Below, in pieces: positions 35,014 to 46,038 of a stretch of 64,000 nucleotides of DNA. Below the pieces are notes generated by a model that searched no databases, had not been told where the DNA came from, and saw only the letters and a program-made list of their open reading frames with translations. Source of the stretch: Agrococcus pavilionensis RW1 (lineage in GTDB: Bacteria; Actinomycetota; Actinomycetes; Actinomycetales; Microbacteriaceae); the NCBI RefSeq assembly GCF_000400485.1, contig NZ_ASHR01000028.1, positions 62,001-126,000 on the forward strand, given 5' to 3'. Each line of letters begins with the position of its first letter. The stretch's first letter is position 1. The position numbers and the translations under genes were made by a program.

Positions 35014-36345
35014 TTAGCGGATGAGCCCTTCGTAGTGGCGCTGCTGCAGCTGCGCGTCGATCTGGCGGACCGTCTCGAGGCCGACGCCGACGATGATGAG
35101 GATCGAAGCCCCGCCGAACGGGAAGTTCTGGTTCGCGCCGACCGTGGCGAGCGCGATGAGCGGGATGAGGGCGATGAGCCCCAGGTAGAGCGATCCCGGG
35201 AACGTGATGCGCGTGAGCACGTAGTCGAGGTACTCGGCCGTCGGGCGGCCCGCGCGGATGCCGGGGATGAAGCCGCCGTACTTCTTCATGTTGTCGGCGA
35301 CGTCCTCGGGGTTGAAGGTGATCGCCACGTAGAAGTACGTGAAGCCGACGATGAGCAGGAAGAACACCAGCATGTAGAGCGGGTGGTCGCCCGTCGTGAA
35401 GTTCGCCTGCACCCACAGCACCCAGTCAGCGGGGGCGGTGCCGTCCACCGGCATGTTGAACTGCGCGACGAGCGCCGGCAGGTAGAGCAGCGACGAGGCG
35501 AAGATGACGGGCACGACGCCGGCCATGTTGACCTTGATGGGGATGTACGTCGACTGCCCGCCGTACATGCGCCGGCCGACCATGCGCTTGGCGTACTGCA
35601 CGGGGATGCGTCGCTGCGACTGCTCGACGAAGACGACGAGGCCCATGATGAGCACGCCGACGAGCAGCACCATGATGAAGGTGTTGACGCCCTGCGTCTC
35701 GAAGATGATGCCGAGGGCGCCGGGGAAGGTCGCCGCGATCGACGTGAAGATGAGCAGCGACATGCCGTTGCCGATGCCGCGCTCGGTGATGAGCTCGCCG
35801 AGCCACATGATGAGGCCCGTGCCCGCGGTCATGGTGATGATCATGAGCGCGATCGACCACCACGAGTCGTTCGTCAGCAGGTTCTGGCACTGCGGGAGCG
35901 AGGGGCCGCCGGTCGCCGAGAAGAGGGCGCCGGAGCGCGCGACGGTGATGAGCGTCGTCGACTGCAGCACGCCGAGCGCGATCGTGAGGTAGCGCGTGTA
36001 CTGCGTGAGCTTCGCCTGGCCCTGCTGGCCCTCCTTGTAGAGGGTCTCGAAGTGCGGGATCACCACGCGCAGCAGCTGCACGATGATCGCGGCGGTGATG
36101 TAGGGCATGATGCCGAGCGCGAAGATGCTCAGCTGGAGCAGCGCGCCACCCGAGAACAGGTTGACGAGCTGGTAGAGCCCGGTGGCCTGGGAGTTGGCCG
36201 CGATGCACTGCTGCACGTTGCTGTAGTCGACGAACGGCGCGGGGATGAACGACCCGAGCCGGAAGATCGCGACGATCGCGAGCGTGAAGAGGATCTTCCG
36301 ACGCAGGTCGCGCGTCTTGAAGATGCGTGCGATGGCACTGAACAC
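35014..36345 (-). CDS. secY: Preprotein translocase subunit SecY
   Basis: 443 aa, ten membrane segments. FRLGSFIPAPFVDYS plug region, GIMPYITAAIIVQLL in segment 2, GIGNGMSLLIF, and the cytosolic loop with QRRIPVQYAKRMVGRRMYGGQ contacting SecA/ribosome are intact. GTG start at 36345. A GC-rich hairpin lies between rplO and secY. Confidence 0.98.
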   Translation of the reverse strand: MFSAIARIFKTRDLRRKILFTLAIVAIFRLGSFIPAPFVDYSNVQQCIAANSQATGLYQLVNLFSGGALLQLSIFALGIMPYITAAIIVQLLRVVIPHFETLYKEGQQGQAKLTQYTRYLTIALGVLQSTTLITVARSGALFSATGGPSLPQCQNLLTNDSWWSIALMIITMTAGTGLIMWLGELITERGIGNGMSLLIFTSIAATFPGALGIIFETQGVNTFIMVLLVGVLIMGLVVFVEQSQRRIPVQYAKRMVGRRMYGGQSTYIPIKVNMAGVVPVIFASSLLYLPALVAQFNMPVDGTAPADWVLWVQANFTTGDHPLYMLVFFLLIVGFTYFYVAITFNPEDVADNMKKYGGFIPGIRAGRPTAEYLDYVLTRITFPGSLYLGLIALIPLIALATVGANQNFPFGGASILIIVGVGLETVRQIDAQLQQRHYEGLIR

Positions 36346-36370
36346 GTGCAGCCTTCCGGGAATGGCAATC

Positions 36371-36396
36371 GGGGCGGCCCGCGAACGGACCGCCCC
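36371..36396 (-). terminator. Hairpin between rplO and secY
   Basis: Seven-bp stem ggggcgg / ccgcccc (36371-36377 and 36390-36396) with a 12-nt loop, in the 60-bp gap. May attenuate transcription or mark an RNA-processing site before secY. Confidence 0.4.
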
Positions 36397-36405
36397 TCAG
36401 CCTAC

Positions 36406-36870
36406 TTACTTGACGGAGCCGCCTGCGGCCACGATCTTCTGCTCGGCCGCCGACGACACCTTGTCGACGTCGATCGTGAGCGCGACCGTGAGCTCGCCGC
36501 CGGCGAGCACCTTCACGAGCTCGTTCTTGCGGACCGCGCCCTTGGCCACCAGGTCGGCGACCGTGACGTCGCCGCCGTTCGGGTAGAGCGACTGCAGCTG
36601 CCCGACGTTGACGACCTGGTACTCGGTGCGGAACGGGTTCTTGAACCCGCGCAGCTTCGGGGCGCGCATGACGCTGTTGAGCTGGCCGCCCTCGAAGCCG
36701 GCGCGCACGGAGTTGCGGGCCTTCGTGCCCTTGGTGCCGCGACCGGCCGTCTTGCCCTTCGACGCCTCACCGCGGCCGACGCGCGTGCGGGCGGTCTTCG
36801 CGCCCGGCGCGGGCCGGAGGTGGTGCACCTTGAGCGACGGCAGCTCGGTCGACTCGTTCTTGTCAGTCAT
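36406..36870 (-). CDS. rplO: 50S ribosomal protein L15 (uL15)
   Basis: 154 aa. [33 protein letters not shown]-type basic N-terminal tail (given in parts: [32 protein letters not shown]) and globular [20 protein letters not shown]-like core ([20 protein letters not shown]). Overlaps the rpmD end by 8 bp. Confidence 0.98.
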   Translation of the reverse strand: MTDKNESTELPSLKVHHLRPAPGAKTARTRVGRGEASKGKTAGRGTKGTKARNSVRAGFEGGQLNSVMRAPKLRGFKNPFRTEYQVVNVGQLQSLYPNGGDVTVADLVAKGAVRKNELVKVLAGGELTVALTIDVDKVSSAAEQKIVAAGGSVK

Positions 36871-37051
36871 TCTGGATCTCCTCGACCTTGACGAGGTGCC
36901 GAACCGTGTTGACGTAACCGCGGTTCTGCTCGTTGTCCTCGCGCTCGACCGACTGGCCGATGCGCTTGAGGCCCAGCGAGCGGAGCGTCTCGCGCTGGTA
37001 CTGCTTCTCGCTGATCACGGACTTGATCTGCGTGATCTTCAGCTTGCTCAC
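36863..37051 (-). CDS. rpmD: 50S ribosomal protein L30 (uL30)
   Basis: 62 aa, normal bacterial length: [52 protein letters not shown]. Start GTG at 37051 overlaps the rpsE stop as GTGA. Confidence 0.97.
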   Translation of the reverse strand: MSKLKITQIKSVISEKQYQRETLRSLGLKRIGQSVEREDNEQNRGYVNTVRHLVKVEEIQND

Positions 37052-37758
37052 TTCGATGCCGCCTTCGCGATCTCGGCCTCGTGCTTCGTGAACTCGGCCT
37101 GGATGCGCGCGAGCTGCTTGGGCAGCACGCGGTCGAGGTCGAGGCCACGGCGAGCGGCGACGGCGCGGGGCTCCTCGAGCATCCGCAGCGCCGCCACGGT
37201 GGCGTGCACGATGTTGATGGAGTTCGACGAGCCGAGCGACTTGCTCAGCACGTCGTGGATGCCGGCGCACTCGAGCACGGCGCGCACGGGGCCACCGGCG
37301 ATGACACCGGTACCGGCGGCTGCGGGGCGCAGCAGCACGACGCCGGCAGCGGCCTCGCCCTGCACGGGGTGCGGGATCGAGCGGCCGATGCGCGGGACGC
37401 GGAAGAAGTTCTTCTTCGCCTCCTCGACGCCCTTCGAGATCGCCGTCGGGACCTCGCGGGCCTTGCCGTAGCCGACGCCCACGAGGCCGTCGCCGTCGCC
37501 CACGACGACGAGCGCCGTGAAGCTGAAGCGGCGGCCGCCCTTGACGACCTTCGAGACGCGGTTGATCGTGACGACGCGCTCGAGGAACTGGTTCTCCGTG
37601 CGGTCGTCGCGGCGGCCGCGCTCGTTGCGGGTGCCGCGGTCGCGGCTCCCCCGGCGCTGCTCGCGCGGCTCGTCGCGGTGGTCGGCCGTCGTCGCGGCCT
37701 CAGCAGCAGGCTGCTGCGTGGTGTCCGTCACCTGCGTGTCCTTGTTCTCTTCGCTCAC
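37048..37758 (-). CDS. rpsE: 30S ribosomal protein S5 (uS5)
   Basis: 236 aa. Residues 1-55 are a charged, disordered N-terminal extension rich in Arg/Asp/Glu; then the S5 domain ([23 protein letters not shown]), [17 protein letters not shown] and [23 protein letters not shown]. Such extensions are usual in Actinobacteria. GTG start overlaps the rplR stop. Confidence 0.98.
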   Translation of the reverse strand: MSEENKDTQVTDTTQQPAAEAATTADHRDEPREQRRGSRDRGTRNERGRRDDRTENQFLERVVTINRVSKVVKGGRRFSFTALVVVGDGDGLVGVGYGKAREVPTAISKGVEEAKKNFFRVPRIGRSIPHPVQGEAAAGVVLLRPAAAGTGVIAGGPVRAVLECAGIHDVLSKSLGSSNSINIVHATVAALRMLEEPRAVAARRGLDLDRVLPKQLARIQAEFTKHEAEIAKAASK

Positions 37759-38126
37759 AGTCCCAGCCCTGCCTCTCGTGCGCCGTCGGCGATCGCCGCG
37801 ACCCGGCCGGCGTAGCGGTTGCCGCCGCGGTCGAAGACGACCGACTCGATGCCGGCAGCCTTGGCGCGCTCGGCGACGAGCTCGCCCACGCGCTTGGCCT
37901 TCGCGGTCTTGTCGCCGTCGAAGGCGCGGAGGTCGGCCTCCATCGTCGACGCGGATGCGACCGTGACGCCCTGCGAGTCGTCGACGACCTGCACGAACAC
38001 GTGGCGTGCCGAGCGGGTGACGACCAGGCGCGGCACCAGCGGGGTGCCGACGATCTTCTTGCGGAGGCGTGCGTGACGACGACCGCGGGCAGCCGACTTG
38101 CTCTTGCCTCGGGTACCGATGCCCAT
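37755..38126 (-). CDS. rplR: 50S ribosomal protein L18 (uL18)
   Basis: 123 aa, a 5S rRNA-binding protein. [46 protein letters not shown] and [22 protein letters not shown] are characteristic. ATG at 38126 shares a base with the rplF stop (TGATG). Confidence 0.98.
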   Translation of the reverse strand: MGIGTRGKSKSAARGRRHARLRKKIVGTPLVPRLVVTRSARHVFVQVVDDSQGVTVASASTMEADLRAFDGDKTAKAKRVGELVAERAKAAGIESVVFDRGGNRYAGRVAAIADGAREAGLGL

Positions 38127-38662
38127 CACTTACCAGCCTTTCCAGCCTTGCGGCGGATCTGCTCGCCCGCGTACCGCACGCCCTTGCCCTTGTAGGGCTC
38201 CGGCTTGCGCAGCTTGCGGAGGTTCGCAGCCACCTCGCCGACGGCCTGCTTCGAGATGCCGCTGACGGTGACCTTGTTGTTGCCCTCGACCGTGAGCGTG
38301 ATGCCGGCGGGCGGCTCGACGCTGATCGGGTGCGAGTAGCCGAGCGCGAACTCGACCCCGGTGCCCTTGGCCTGCACGCGGTAGCCCGTGCCGACGACCT
38401 CGAGAGCCTTCGAGTAGCCCTCGGTGACGCCGACGATGTCGTTCGCGATGAGGGTGCGGGTGAGGCCGTGCAGCGAGCGCGACTCGCGCTCGTCGTCGGG
38501 GCGGGTGACCTGCACCTGGCCGTCGACGACCTCGACCTCGATGGGCTGCGCGACCTGCAGCTGCAGCTCGCCCTTCGGGCCCTTGACGGTGACGACGCCG
38601 TCGTTCACCGTGACCTCGACACCCGCGGGGATGTCGATGGGGAGACGTCCGATTCGTGACAT
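38126..38662 (-). CDS. rplF: 50S ribosomal protein L6 (uL6)
   Basis: 178 aa, two tandem L6 folds: [19 protein letters not shown] at the start and the C-terminal signature [24 protein letters not shown] region. Binds near the sarcin-ricin loop. Follows rpsH closely (6 bp). Confidence 0.98.
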   Translation of the reverse strand: MSRIGRLPIDIPAGVEVTVNDGVVTVKGPKGELQLQVAQPIEVEVVDGQVQVTRPDDERESRSLHGLTRTLIANDIVGVTEGYSKALEVVGTGYRVQAKGTGVEFALGYSHPISVEPPAGITLTVEGNNKVTVSGISKQAVGEVAANLRKLRKPEPYKGKGVRYAGEQIRRKAGKAGK

Positions 38663-38668
38663 GTCAGC

Positions 38669-39067
38669 TCACCACACGTAGGCGAGGACTTCCCCGCCGA
38701 CGCCCTTCTGCTCGGCCTCACGGTCCGTGAGGAGGCCCGAGCTCGTGGACAGGATGGCGACGCCGAGGCCGCCGTGCACCTGGGGGATCTCCGTCGAGCG
38801 CGCGTAGACGCGCAGGCCCGGCTTCGAGACCCGCTTGATGCCCGAGATCGCGCGCTCGCGGTTGGGGCCGTACTTCAGGCCGAGCGTGAGGGTCTTGCCG
38901 ACGCGCGCGTCCTCGACCTTCCAGCTCGTGATGTAGCCCTCGCGCTCGAGGATCTCGGCGATGTTCGCCTTGAGGGTCGACGACGGCAGCGTGACCTCGT
39001 CGTGCATCGCCGTATTGGCGTTGCGCAGACGCGTCAGCATGTCGGCGACCGGATCGGTCATCGTCAT
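38669..39067 (-). CDS. rpsH: 30S ribosomal protein S8 (uS8)
   Basis: 132 aa. [20 protein letters not shown] start, [25 protein letters not shown] and the C-terminal GGEVLAYVW are diagnostic. The first of two in-frame ATGs (39067) matches the family N-terminus and has GGAGA upstream. The 81-bp gap to rplE contains no rpsN. Confidence 0.98.
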   Translation of the reverse strand: MTMTDPVADMLTRLRNANTAMHDEVTLPSSTLKANIAEILEREGYITSWKVEDARVGKTLTLGLKYGPNRERAISGIKRVSKPGLRVYARSTEIPQVHGGLGVAILSTSSGLLTDREAEQKGVGGEVLAYVW

Positions 39068-39148
39068 GGGTGTTCTCCGTTCTGGTTTCGCTGCCCGTTC
39101 CGCGGACAGCGACCTTGAATCTGCTCGGCGCCGGCGGCGCCGATGGGG

Positions 39149-39709
39149 TCAGGACTGGAAGGGGAAGCCGAGCGCCTTGAGCAGCGCGCGACCCTCGTCG
39201 TCGTTCTTCGCCGTCGTGACGACGGTGATGTCGAAGCCGCGGACGCGGTCGATCTTGTCCTGGTCGATCTCGTGGAACACCGACTGCTCCTGGAGGCCGA
39301 ACGTGTAGTTGCCGTTGCCGTCGAACTGCTTCGGGCTCAGGCCGCGGAAGTCGCGGATGCGCGGGAGGGCGAGCGTCAGCAGGCGGTCGAGGAACTCCCA
39401 CATGCGGTCGCCGCGCAGCGTGACGTGCGCGCCGATCGGCATGCCCTCACGCAGCTTGAACTGCGCGATCGACTTGCGGGCGCTCGTGACCATCGGCTTC
39501 TGGCCGGTGATCTGCGTGAGGTCGCGGATCGCGCCCTCGATCACCTTCGAGTCGCGCGCGGCCTCGCCGACGCCGGTGTTCACGACGATCTTCGTGAGGC
39601 CCGGCACCTGCATGACGTTGGCGTACCCGAACTCCTCGCGGAGCGACGGGATGATCGTCTCGCGGTACTGCTGCTTGAGCCGCGGGAGGCGCACAGCGGT
39701 GTCAGTCAT
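39149..39709 (-). CDS. rplE: 50S ribosomal protein L5 (uL5)
   Basis: 186 aa. 5S rRNA and P-tRNA contact protein. [45 protein letters not shown]-type core ([12 protein letters not shown]), and [23 protein letters not shown] identify it. Start overlaps rplX end by 8 bp. Confidence 0.98.
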   Translation of the reverse strand: MTDTAVRLPRLKQQYRETIIPSLREEFGYANVMQVPGLTKIVVNTGVGEAARDSKVIEGAIRDLTQITGQKPMVTSARKSIAQFKLREGMPIGAHVTLRGDRMWEFLDRLLTLALPRIRDFRGLSPKQFDGNGNYTFGLQEQSVFHEIDQDKIDRVRGFDITVVTTAKNDDEGRALLKALGFPFQS

Positions 39710-40073
39710 TGCTCTTGATCTCCTTGCCCGACTTCGTCGCGACGCGGACCTTCGTCGTGGTCGTGACGCCGTTCTTCTCGACGCTCTTGACCTCGCGGCG
39801 CACGCGGGTGGGCTTCTTGGTCTCGGGGTCGACGAGCGCGACGTTCGACACGTGGATCGGGGCCTCGTGGGTCTCGATGCCGCCCGTGCGGGTGCCGCGG
39901 TTGGTCTGCCCGACCTTGATGTGCTTGGTGACGAGGTTGACGCCCTCGACGATCACGCGGTTCTGCTCGGGCAGGACCTCGATCACGCGACCGGTCTTCC
40001 CCCGGTCGCCGCCGCGCGACTCGCGCGCGCCGGCGATGACGACGACGAGGTCGCCCTTCTTGATGCTGGCCAT
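39702..40073 (-). CDS. rplX: 50S ribosomal protein L24 (uL24)
   Basis: 123 aa with a KOW motif: [23 protein letters not shown], then [13 protein letters not shown] and the loop near [15 protein letters not shown]. Assembly initiator. Slightly longer than the roughly 105-aa average, with a charged C-terminal tail. Confidence 0.97.
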   Translation of the reverse strand: MASIKKGDLVVVIAGARESRGGDRGKTGRVIEVLPEQNRVIVEGVNLVTKHIKVGQTNRGTRTGGIETHEAPIHVSNVALVDPETKKPTRVRREVKSVEKNGVTTTTKVRVATKSGKEIKSND

Positions 40074-40076
40074 GGG

Positions 40077-40445
40077 TCAGATCACCTCCGGTGCGAGCGA
40101 CACGATCTTCATGAAGCGCTTGTCGCGGAGCTCGCGACCGACGGGTCCGAAGATGCGGGTGCCGCGGGGGTCGCCGTCGTTCTTGAGGATGACCGCTGCG
40201 TTCTCGTCGAACTTGATGTACGAGCCGTCGGCGCGGCGCGTCGACTTCACGGTGCGGACGACGACGGCCTTGACCACGTCGCCCTTCTTGACGTTGCCGC
40301 CGGGGATGGCGTCCTTGACCGTGGCCACGATGGTGTCACCGAGGCCGGCGTAGCGACGGCCGGAGCCGCCGAGCACGCGGATGGTCAGGAGCTCCTTGGC
40401 GCCGGTGTTGTCGGCGACCTTGATGCGGGATTCCTGCTGGATCAT
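40077..40445 (-). CDS. rplN: 50S ribosomal protein L14 (uL14)
   Basis: 122 aa, exact family length. [44 protein letters not shown] and [29 protein letters not shown] ending are conserved. Sits 3 bp before rplX. Confidence 0.98.
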   Translation of the reverse strand: MIQQESRIKVADNTGAKELLTIRVLGGSGRRYAGLGDTIVATVKDAIPGGNVKKGDVVKAVVVRTVKSTRRADGSYIKFDENAAVILKNDGDPRGTRIFGPVGRELRDKRFMKIVSLAPEVI

Positions 40446-40470
40446 TCTGGATCTCCTTCGAGGCCGAGGC

Positions 40471-40755
40471 CTACTTGGCCTTCTCGAGGATCTCGACGAT
40501 GCGCCACCGCTTGGTCGCGCTCATCGGGCGGGTCTCTGCGATCAGGACGCGGTCGCCGATGCCGGCTGCGTTCTGCTCGTCGTGCGCCTTGACCTTGGAC
40601 GACTTGCGGATGACCTTGCCGTACAGCGGGTGCTTCACGCGGTCCTCGACCTCGACGACGACCGTCTTCTCCATCTTGTCGGAGACGACGTAGCCGATGC
40701 GCGACTTGCGGTAACCGCGCTGGACGGTCTCGTCCTTCTGCTCGGTGCTAGCCAT
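40471..40755 (-). CDS. rpsQ: 30S ribosomal protein S17 (uS17)
   Basis: 94 aa. [41 protein letters not shown], and [24 protein letters not shown] identify it. Start shares a base with the rpmC stop. Confidence 0.98.
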   Translation of the reverse strand: MASTEQKDETVQRGYRKSRIGYVVSDKMEKTVVVEVEDRVKHPLYGKVIRKSSKVKAHDEQNAAGIGDRVLIAETRPMSATKRWRIVEILEKAK

Positions 40756-41072
40756 CAGTTGTCCTCAGCCTTCTCGTCCTTCTCAGAAGCCGGGGCCGCG
40801 TCGGCCTTCTTCGACTTCTTCTTGTCCGCCGGCTTCTCGACGGGCGCCGGAGAGGCGCTGATGCCGAGCTCGCGCTCGCGGATCACGGTGTAGAGCCGCG
40901 CGATGTCGCGCTTGACGGCGCGCAGGCGGCCGTGCGAGTCCAGCTGGCCGGTGGCCGACTGGAAGCGCAGGTTGAACAGCTCCTCCTTGGCCCGCTTCAG
41001 CTCGACGACGAGTCGCTCGTCGTCCATGGTGGCGAGCTCGGCGGGCATGAGCTCCTTGGAACCGATCGCCAT
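40755..41072 (-). CDS. rpmC: 50S ribosomal protein L29 (uL29) with C-terminal extension
   Basis: 105 aa. The first 70 residues are L29 ([33 protein letters not shown] in parts, [18 protein letters not shown]). The last 35 form a Lys/Ala/Glu-rich tail not found in E. coli L29 (63 aa). The start shares a base with the rplP stop (TAATG). Confidence 0.97.
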   Translation of the reverse strand: MAIGSKELMPAELATMDDERLVVELKRAKEELFNLRFQSATGQLDSHGRLRAVKRDIARLYTVIRERELGISASPAPVEKPADKKKSKKADAAPASEKDEKAEDN

Positions 41073-41491
41073 TATGCGTCAGCCTCCTCGCGCTTGATGA
41101 TGCGTGCCTTGAGCGGCAGCTTGTGGATGGCTCGCGTCAGCGCTTCGCGCGCGAGCTGCTCGTCGACACCGGCGACCTCGAAGAGGACGCGGCCCGGCTT
41201 GACGTTGGCGACCCACCACTCGGGCGAGCCCTTGCCGGAGCCCATGCGGGTCTCGGCGGGCTTCTTCGTGAGGGGACGGTCGGGGTAGATGTTGATCCAC
41301 ACCTTGCCGCCACGCTTGATGTGGCGGGTCATGGCGATTCGCGCGGACTCGATCTGCCGGTTCGTGACGTACGCAGGCGTGAGCGCCTGGATGCCGAACT
41401 CGCCGAAGCTGACCTTCGTGCCACCGGTCGCCTGACCCGAGCGCTTCGGGTGGTGCTGCTTGCGGTGCTTGACTCGACGGGGGATGAGCAT
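41072..41491 (-). CDS. rplP: 50S ribosomal protein L16 (uL16)
   Basis: 139 aa. [19 protein letters not shown] start, [37 protein letters not shown] and [13 protein letters not shown] are conserved; the site around residue 81 is where 50S hydroxylation occurs in some bacteria. Follows rpsC by 2 bp. Confidence 0.98.
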   Translation of the reverse strand: MLIPRRVKHRKQHHPKRSGQATGGTKVSFGEFGIQALTPAYVTNRQIESARIAMTRHIKRGGKVWINIYPDRPLTKKPAETRMGSGKGSPEWWVANVKPGRVLFEVAGVDEQLAREALTRAIHKLPLKARIIKREEADA

Positions 41492-41493
41492 GA

Positions 41494-42228
41494 TTACGCC
41501 TCGACTCCTGCTGCGGCCGGCGCGTCGCGACGGGGACCCCGACGCTCTCGCTGCGGCTTCTGGTTCGCCTGCTCGCGAGCGAGCTCGCGGTTGGTGAGCT
41601 CACCGTTGTAGATCCAGACCTTCACGCCGATGCGGCCGAAGGTCGTGCGGGCCTCGTAGAAGCCGTAGTCGATGTTCGACCGGAGGGTGTGCAGGGGCAC
41701 GCGGCCCTCGCGGTACGACTCGCTGCGGCTCATCTCGGCGCCGCCGAGGCGGCCCGAGACCTTGATCTTCACGCCCTTGGCGCCGGCGCGCTGCGCCGAC
41801 TGGAGGCCCTTGCGCATCGCGCGGCGGAACGCCACGCGAGCGCTGAGCTGCTCCGCGATGCCCTGCGCGACGAGCTGCGCCGAGGCCTCGGGGTTCTTGA
41901 CCTCGAGGATGTTCAGCTGGATCTGCTTGCCGGTGAGCTTCTCGAGGTCGGCGCGGATGCGCTCGGCCTCGGCGCCGCGGCGGCCGATCACGATGCCCGG
42001 GCGGGCGGTGTGGATGTCGACGCGGACCCGGTCGCGGGTGCGCTCGATCTCGATGCGGGCGACGCCGGCGCGGTCGAGGCTCGTCTTCAGCATCTTGCGG
42101 ATGCGGACGTCCTCGGCGACGTAGTCGGCGTAGCGCTGCCCCGGCTTCGTCGACTCGGCGAACCAGCGCGACACGTGGTCGGTGGTGATGCCGAGGCGGA
42201 AGCCGTACGGGTTGACCTTCTGTCCCAT
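41494..42228 (-). CDS. rpsC: 30S ribosomal protein S3 (uS3)
   Basis: 244 aa. N-terminal [16 protein letters not shown] domain with [22 protein letters not shown], and C-terminal [27 protein letters not shown]. Lines the mRNA entry channel. Start shares a base with the rplV stop. C-terminal tail is Arg/Ala-rich. Confidence 0.98.
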   Translation of the reverse strand: MGQKVNPYGFRLGITTDHVSRWFAESTKPGQRYADYVAEDVRIRKMLKTSLDRAGVARIEIERTRDRVRVDIHTARPGIVIGRRGAEAERIRADLEKLTGKQIQLNILEVKNPEASAQLVAQGIAEQLSARVAFRRAMRKGLQSAQRAGAKGVKIKVSGRLGGAEMSRSESYREGRVPLHTLRSNIDYGFYEARTTFGRIGVKVWIYNGELTNRELAREQANQKPQRERRGPRRDAPAAAGVEA

Positions 42229-42596
42229 TACTTCTCGTCCTCCGTGGTCGGCGTCGCGAGCACGACGGTGATGTGGCTCGTCCGCTTGTTGATGCGGAAC
42301 GCGCGACCCTGTGCACGCGGCTGGAACCGCTTGAGCGTGGTGCCCTCGTCGACGAACGCGCGGGCCACGTAGAGGTCCTGCTCGTCGAGGTACTCGTTCG
42401 CCTGGTCCGCCTTGACCCGGGCGTTCGCCATCGCCGAGGCGACGAGCTTGAACACCGGCTCCGAGGCGCCCTGGGGGGCGAACTTCAGGATCGCGAGGGC
42501 CTCTTCGGCCTGCTTGCCGCGGATCATGTCGACGACGCGGCGGGCCTTCTGAGGGGTCACGCGGATGTGACGAACGCGAGCGATCGACTCAACCAT
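42228..42596 (-). CDS. rplV: 50S ribosomal protein L22 (uL22)
   Basis: 122 aa. [23 protein letters not shown] start and the tunnel-lining hairpin region around [21 protein letters not shown]. Changes in that loop give macrolide resistance in other species; here it looks ordinary. Confidence 0.98.
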   Translation of the reverse strand: MVESIARVRHIRVTPQKARRVVDMIRGKQAEEALAILKFAPQGASEPVFKLVASAMANARVKADQANEYLDEQDLYVARAFVDEGTTLKRFQPRAQGRAFRINKRTSHITVVLATPTTEDEK

Positions 42597-42621
42597 TGCC
42601 TTCTCCTTCTCCGTCGCCGCG

Positions 42622-42903
42622 TCAGCGGCGACGGCCCTTCTTGTCGTCCTTCACGTGACCGCGGAAGGTGCGGGTGGGCGCGAACTCGCCCAGCTTGTGG
42701 CCGACCATCGTCTCGGTGACGAAGACCGGGATGTGCTTGCGACCGTCGTGCACGGCGATCGTGTGGCCGAGCATGGCCGGCACGATCATCGAGCGGCGCG
42801 ACCACGTCTTGATGACGTTCTTGCTGCCGGCCTCGTTCTGCCGAACCACCTTGGTGAGGAGGTGGTCGTCGACGAACGGACCCTTCTTGAGGCTGCGGGG
42901 CAT
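42622..42903 (-). CDS. rpsS: 30S ribosomal protein S19 (uS19)
   Basis: 93 aa: [69 protein letters not shown]. Normal length and intact. Confidence 0.98.
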   Translation of the reverse strand: MPRSLKKGPFVDDHLLTKVVRQNEAGSKNVIKTWSRRSMIVPAMLGHTIAVHDGRKHIPVFVTETMVGHKLGEFAPTRTFRGHVKDDKKGRRR

Positions 42904-42915
42904 CGGACTCTCCTA

Positions 42916-43755
42916 CTAGCGCTTCTTCTTGCCGGTGGGGCGGCGACGGACGATGAGCTGGTCGCTCGGCTTGTTCGGGCGGCGCGTGCGGCCCTCGGCC
43001 TGGCCCCAGGGGCTGACGGGGTGGCGGCCACCGCTCGTCTTGCCCTCGCCACCGCCGTGCGGGTGGTCGACCGGGTTCATCGCGACACCGCGGACCGTCG
43101 GGCGGATGCCCTTCCAGCGGTTGCGGCCGGCCTTGCCCCAGTTGATGTTCGACTGCTCGGCGTTGCCGACCTCGCCGATCGTGGCGCGGCAGCGCGCGTC
43201 GACGTTGCGGATCTCGCCCGACGGCAGGCGGAGCTGCGCGTAGGGGCCGTCCTTGGCGACGAGGCGCACCGAGGCGCCGGCCGAGCGCGCGAGCTTCGCG
43301 CCGCCACCGGGGCGGAGCTCGATCGCGTGCACGACGGTGCCCGTGGGGATGTTGCGCAGCGGCAGGTTGTTGCCCGGCTTGATGTCGGCGCCGGCGCCCG
43401 ACTCCACGACGTCGCCCTGCGAGAGCTTGTTCGGAGCCAGGATGTAGCGCTTCGTGCCGTCCTCGAAGTGCAGCAGCGCGATGCGCGCCGTGCGGTTGGG
43501 GTCGTACTCGATGTGCGCGACGCGGGCGTTCACGCCGTCCTTGTCGTTGCGACGGAAGTCGATGACGCGGTACTGGCGCTTGTGGCCGCCACCGATGTGG
43601 CGGGTCGTGATGCGACCGGTGTTGTTGCGGCCGCCGGTCTTGGGCAGCGGGCGCAGCAGCGACTTCTCGGGCGTCGACCGGGTGATCTCAGCGAAGTCGG
43701 CGACGGAGGAGCCACGACGACCGGGGGTCGTCGGCTTGTACTTGCGGATTGCCAT
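42916..43755 (-). CDS. rplB: 50S ribosomal protein L2 (uL2)
   Basis: 279 aa. [17 protein letters not shown] start, [17 protein letters not shown], and the catalytic-centre-proximal block [29 protein letters not shown] (residues about 223-251) with its conserved histidines. Normal length. Confidence 0.99.
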   Translation of the reverse strand: MAIRKYKPTTPGRRGSSVADFAEITRSTPEKSLLRPLPKTGGRNNTGRITTRHIGGGHKRQYRVIDFRRNDKDGVNARVAHIEYDPNRTARIALLHFEDGTKRYILAPNKLSQGDVVESGAGADIKPGNNLPLRNIPTGTVVHAIELRPGGGAKLARSAGASVRLVAKDGPYAQLRLPSGEIRNVDARCRATIGEVGNAEQSNINWGKAGRNRWKGIRPTVRGVAMNPVDHPHGGGEGKTSGGRHPVSPWGQAEGRTRRPNKPSDQLIVRRRPTGKKKR

Positions 43756-43774
43756 GCTCTTGTTCCTTCCGTCC

Positions 43775-44071
43775 TCAGCCGACAGCCGTGAAGATGTCGA
43801 TCGAGCCGGACTTCAGCTTGACGATGGCGCGCTTGGTGTCCTTGCGCTTGCCGATGCCGAAGCGGGTGCGGCGCGCCTTGCCGACGCGGTTGAGGGTGTT
43901 CACGCGGGCGACCTTGACGCCGAAGATCTTCTCGATCGCCAGCTTGATCTCGGTCTTGGACGCGCGGGGGTCGACCTCGAAGGTGTAGCTGCCCATGTCG
44001 ATGAGCGCGTAGCTCTTCTCGGACACGACGGGTCGGATGATGATGTCGCGAGGGTCCTTGTTGCCGCTCAT
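43775..44071 (-). CDS. rplW: 50S ribosomal protein L23 (uL23)
   Basis: 98 aa. [48 protein letters not shown]. Lies at the polypeptide exit and docks trigger factor and SRP. Start overlaps rplD stop as ATGA. Confidence 0.98.
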   Translation of the reverse strand: MSGNKDPRDIIIRPVVSEKSYALIDMGSYTFEVDPRASKTEIKLAIEKIFGVKVARVNTLNRVGKARRTRFGIGKRKDTKRAIVKLKSGSIDIFTAVG

Positions 44072-44751
44072 CGGTTCTCGTCCTTGTCTGCCTCGGCGGC
44101 CGCGGCGGCGGGCGCCTCGCCCTTGGTCTTCGCCGCGACGAACGCGTCGAAGGCGGTCTTGGAGAAGACGATGTCGTCGCTCACGAGCACGTCGTACGCG
44201 TTGAGCTGGTCCCACGCGAGCACGTGCACCTCGGCGAGGTTGCGCACCGACAGGAACGCGTTCTCCTCCGAGCGGTCGAGCACGACCAGCACGTTCTTCG
44301 CGACGCCGAGCGCCTTGAGCGTCTCGACGGCGACGCGCGTCTTCGGGGCCTCGGCGGCGCCGAAGGCCTCGACGATGTGCAGGCGGCCGCCGCGAGCGCG
44401 GTCGGAGAGCGCGCCGAGCAGGGCTGCGGCGATCATCTTCTTGGGGGTGCGCTGCGCGTAGTCGCGCGGCACGGGGCCGTGGACGATGCCGCCGCCGCGG
44501 TGCTGCGGCATGCGGATCGAGCCCTGGCGGGCGCGGCCGGTGCCCTTCTGCTTGAAGGGCTTCGTGCCGGAGCCGGAGACCTCGCCGCGGCCCTTGGCCG
44601 AGTGCGTGCCCTGGCGCGCGGCGGCGAGCTGCGCGACGACGACCTGGTGGATCAGCGGAACGTTCGTCTGGACGTCGAAGATGCTCGCGGGCAGCTCGAC
44701 GGAGCCGGCCTGCTGGCCCTCGGCGTTGACGATGGCGACCTGTGCGGTCAT
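44068..44751 (-). CDS. rplD: 50S ribosomal protein L4 (uL4)
   Basis: 227 aa. The extended tunnel loop [31 protein letters not shown] (about residues 48-78) and [23 protein letters not shown]-terminal 15 residues are an Ala/Glu tail. Follows rplC by 2 bp. Confidence 0.98.
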   Translation of the reverse strand: MTAQVAIVNAEGQQAGSVELPASIFDVQTNVPLIHQVVVAQLAAARQGTHSAKGRGEVSGSGTKPFKQKGTGRARQGSIRMPQHRGGGIVHGPVPRDYAQRTPKKMIAAALLGALSDRARGGRLHIVEAFGAAEAPKTRVAVETLKALGVAKNVLVVLDRSEENAFLSVRNLAEVHVLAWDQLNAYDVLVSDDIVFSKTAFDAFVAAKTKGEAPAAAAAEADKDENR

Positions 44752-44753
44752 GC

Positions 44754-45404
44754 TCAGGCTCCCTTCACAGCGTTGCGGACGAACACGAGTCGGCCGCGAG
44801 CGCCGGGGACGGCGCCCTTGACGAGCATGAGGCCCTGCTCGACGTCGATCGAGTGGACCGTGAGGTTCAGCACCGACACGCGGGCGCCGCCCATGCGGCC
44901 GGCCATGCGCGTGCCGCGGAAGACGCGGCTCGGCGTGGCCGAGGCGCCGATGGAGCCCGGCTTGCGGTGGTTGCGGTGCGCACCGTGCGATGCGGAGACG
45001 CCGGCGAAGTTGTGGCGCTTCATCACACCGGCGAAGCCCTTGCCCTTGGAGGTGCCGACGACGTCGATCTTCTGCCCGGGGGCGAAGAGGTCGACGCTCA
45101 GCTCCTGGCCGAGCTCGTACTCGCCGGCGTTGTCCGTGCGGACCTCGGCGAGGTGGCGGCGCGGCGTGACGCCGGCAGCGGTGAAGTGACCGGCCGACGG
45201 CTGGTTGACCTTGCGCGGGTCGATCTGGCCCGCGGCGATCTGGATCGCGGCGTAGCCGTCCTTCTCGGGCGTGCGGATCTGCGTGACCACGTTCGGCGTG
45301 ATCTCGAGCACCGTGACGGGGACGAGCTTGTTCTGCTCATCCCACACCTGGGTCATCCCGAGCTTCGTGCCGAGCAGGCCCCGCGTCGTCATGATCTTCG
45401 ACAT
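44754..45404 (-). CDS. rplC: 50S ribosomal protein L3 (uL3)
   Basis: 216 aa. [50 protein letters not shown] in part, and the [14 protein letters not shown] core near the peptidyl-transferase centre. Normal length. Confidence 0.98.
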   Translation of the reverse strand: MSKIMTTRGLLGTKLGMTQVWDEQNKLVPVTVLEITPNVVTQIRTPEKDGYAAIQIAAGQIDPRKVNQPSAGHFTAAGVTPRRHLAEVRTDNAGEYELGQELSVDLFAPGQKIDVVGTSKGKGFAGVMKRHNFAGVSASHGAHRNHRKPGSIGASATPSRVFRGTRMAGRMGGARVSVLNLTVHSIDVEQGLMLVKGAVPGARGRLVFVRNAVKGA

Positions 45405-45412
45405 GGCGTTCC

Positions 45413-45721
45413 TTAGAGCTTGATCTCGATGTTGACGTCAGCAGGCAGGTCGAGGCGCATGAGCGAGTCGACGGCCTTCGGCGTCGGGTCGATGATGTCG
45501 ATGAGACGCTTGTGCGTGCGCTTCTCGAAGTGCTCGCGGCTGTCCTTGTACTTGTGCGGCGAACGGATCACGACGACCACGTTCTTCTCGGTCGGCAGCG
45601 GCACGGGGCCCACCACCGTCGCGCCCGCACGGGTCACGGTGTCGACGATCTTCCGCGCCGACGAGTCGATGACCTCGTGGTCGTACGACTTCAGTCGGAT
45701 GCGGATCTTCTGTCCCGCCAT
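45413..45721 (-). CDS. rpsJ: 30S ribosomal protein S10 (uS10)
   Basis: 102 aa. [52 protein letters not shown] in part, [26 protein letters not shown]. Also NusE in antitermination. First gene of the S10 operon, with a leader of about 225 nt from the promoter at 45955-45984. Confidence 0.99.
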   Translation of the reverse strand: MAGQKIRIRLKSYDHEVIDSSARKIVDTVTRAGATVVGPVPLPTEKNVVVVIRSPHKYKDSREHFEKRTHKRLIDIIDPTPKAVDSLMRLDLPADVNIEIKL

Positions 45722-45954
45722 GGCTGACTCTCTTCCTGTCGACGCAGCGTTCTACGGCTGCTCGCAACGCACCTGTCAGTGCACCGCTGTTCTTCTGTCA
45801 ATGCCCCTCGCGGAGCGCGCACCGCCGCGGAGCATGGACGAGCCCTGCTCTGCATCGGCGAAGTTCTTGTTGGCTGCCCGCGGCCCAGGATCGTGATCGT
45901 CCAGTGCACTGCAGGGCAGTGAGCGGCGGAGAGCGCCGCGTTTGCAACCTGACG

Positions 45955-45984
45955 ATTCTCGCACGGATGCGAATGTCCGTGCAA
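45955..45984 (-). promoter_or_regulatory. Promoter of the S10 operon
   Basis: Minus-strand TTGCAC (complement of 45979-45984), 18-bp spacer, GAGAAT (complement of 45955-45960). Confidence 0.6.
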
Positions 45985-46038
45985 CCCGGGCGTGTCGCGG
46001 CTTGGACCGCGGAACGACGCGGGGATCCGGGGCATGAC

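Noticed and set aside
34582-36891. Long plus-strand frame opposite adk, secY and rplO
   Set aside because: Antisense artefact: Glu/Asp/Arg-rich translation, no ribosome site, and fully covered by conserved genes on the other strand.
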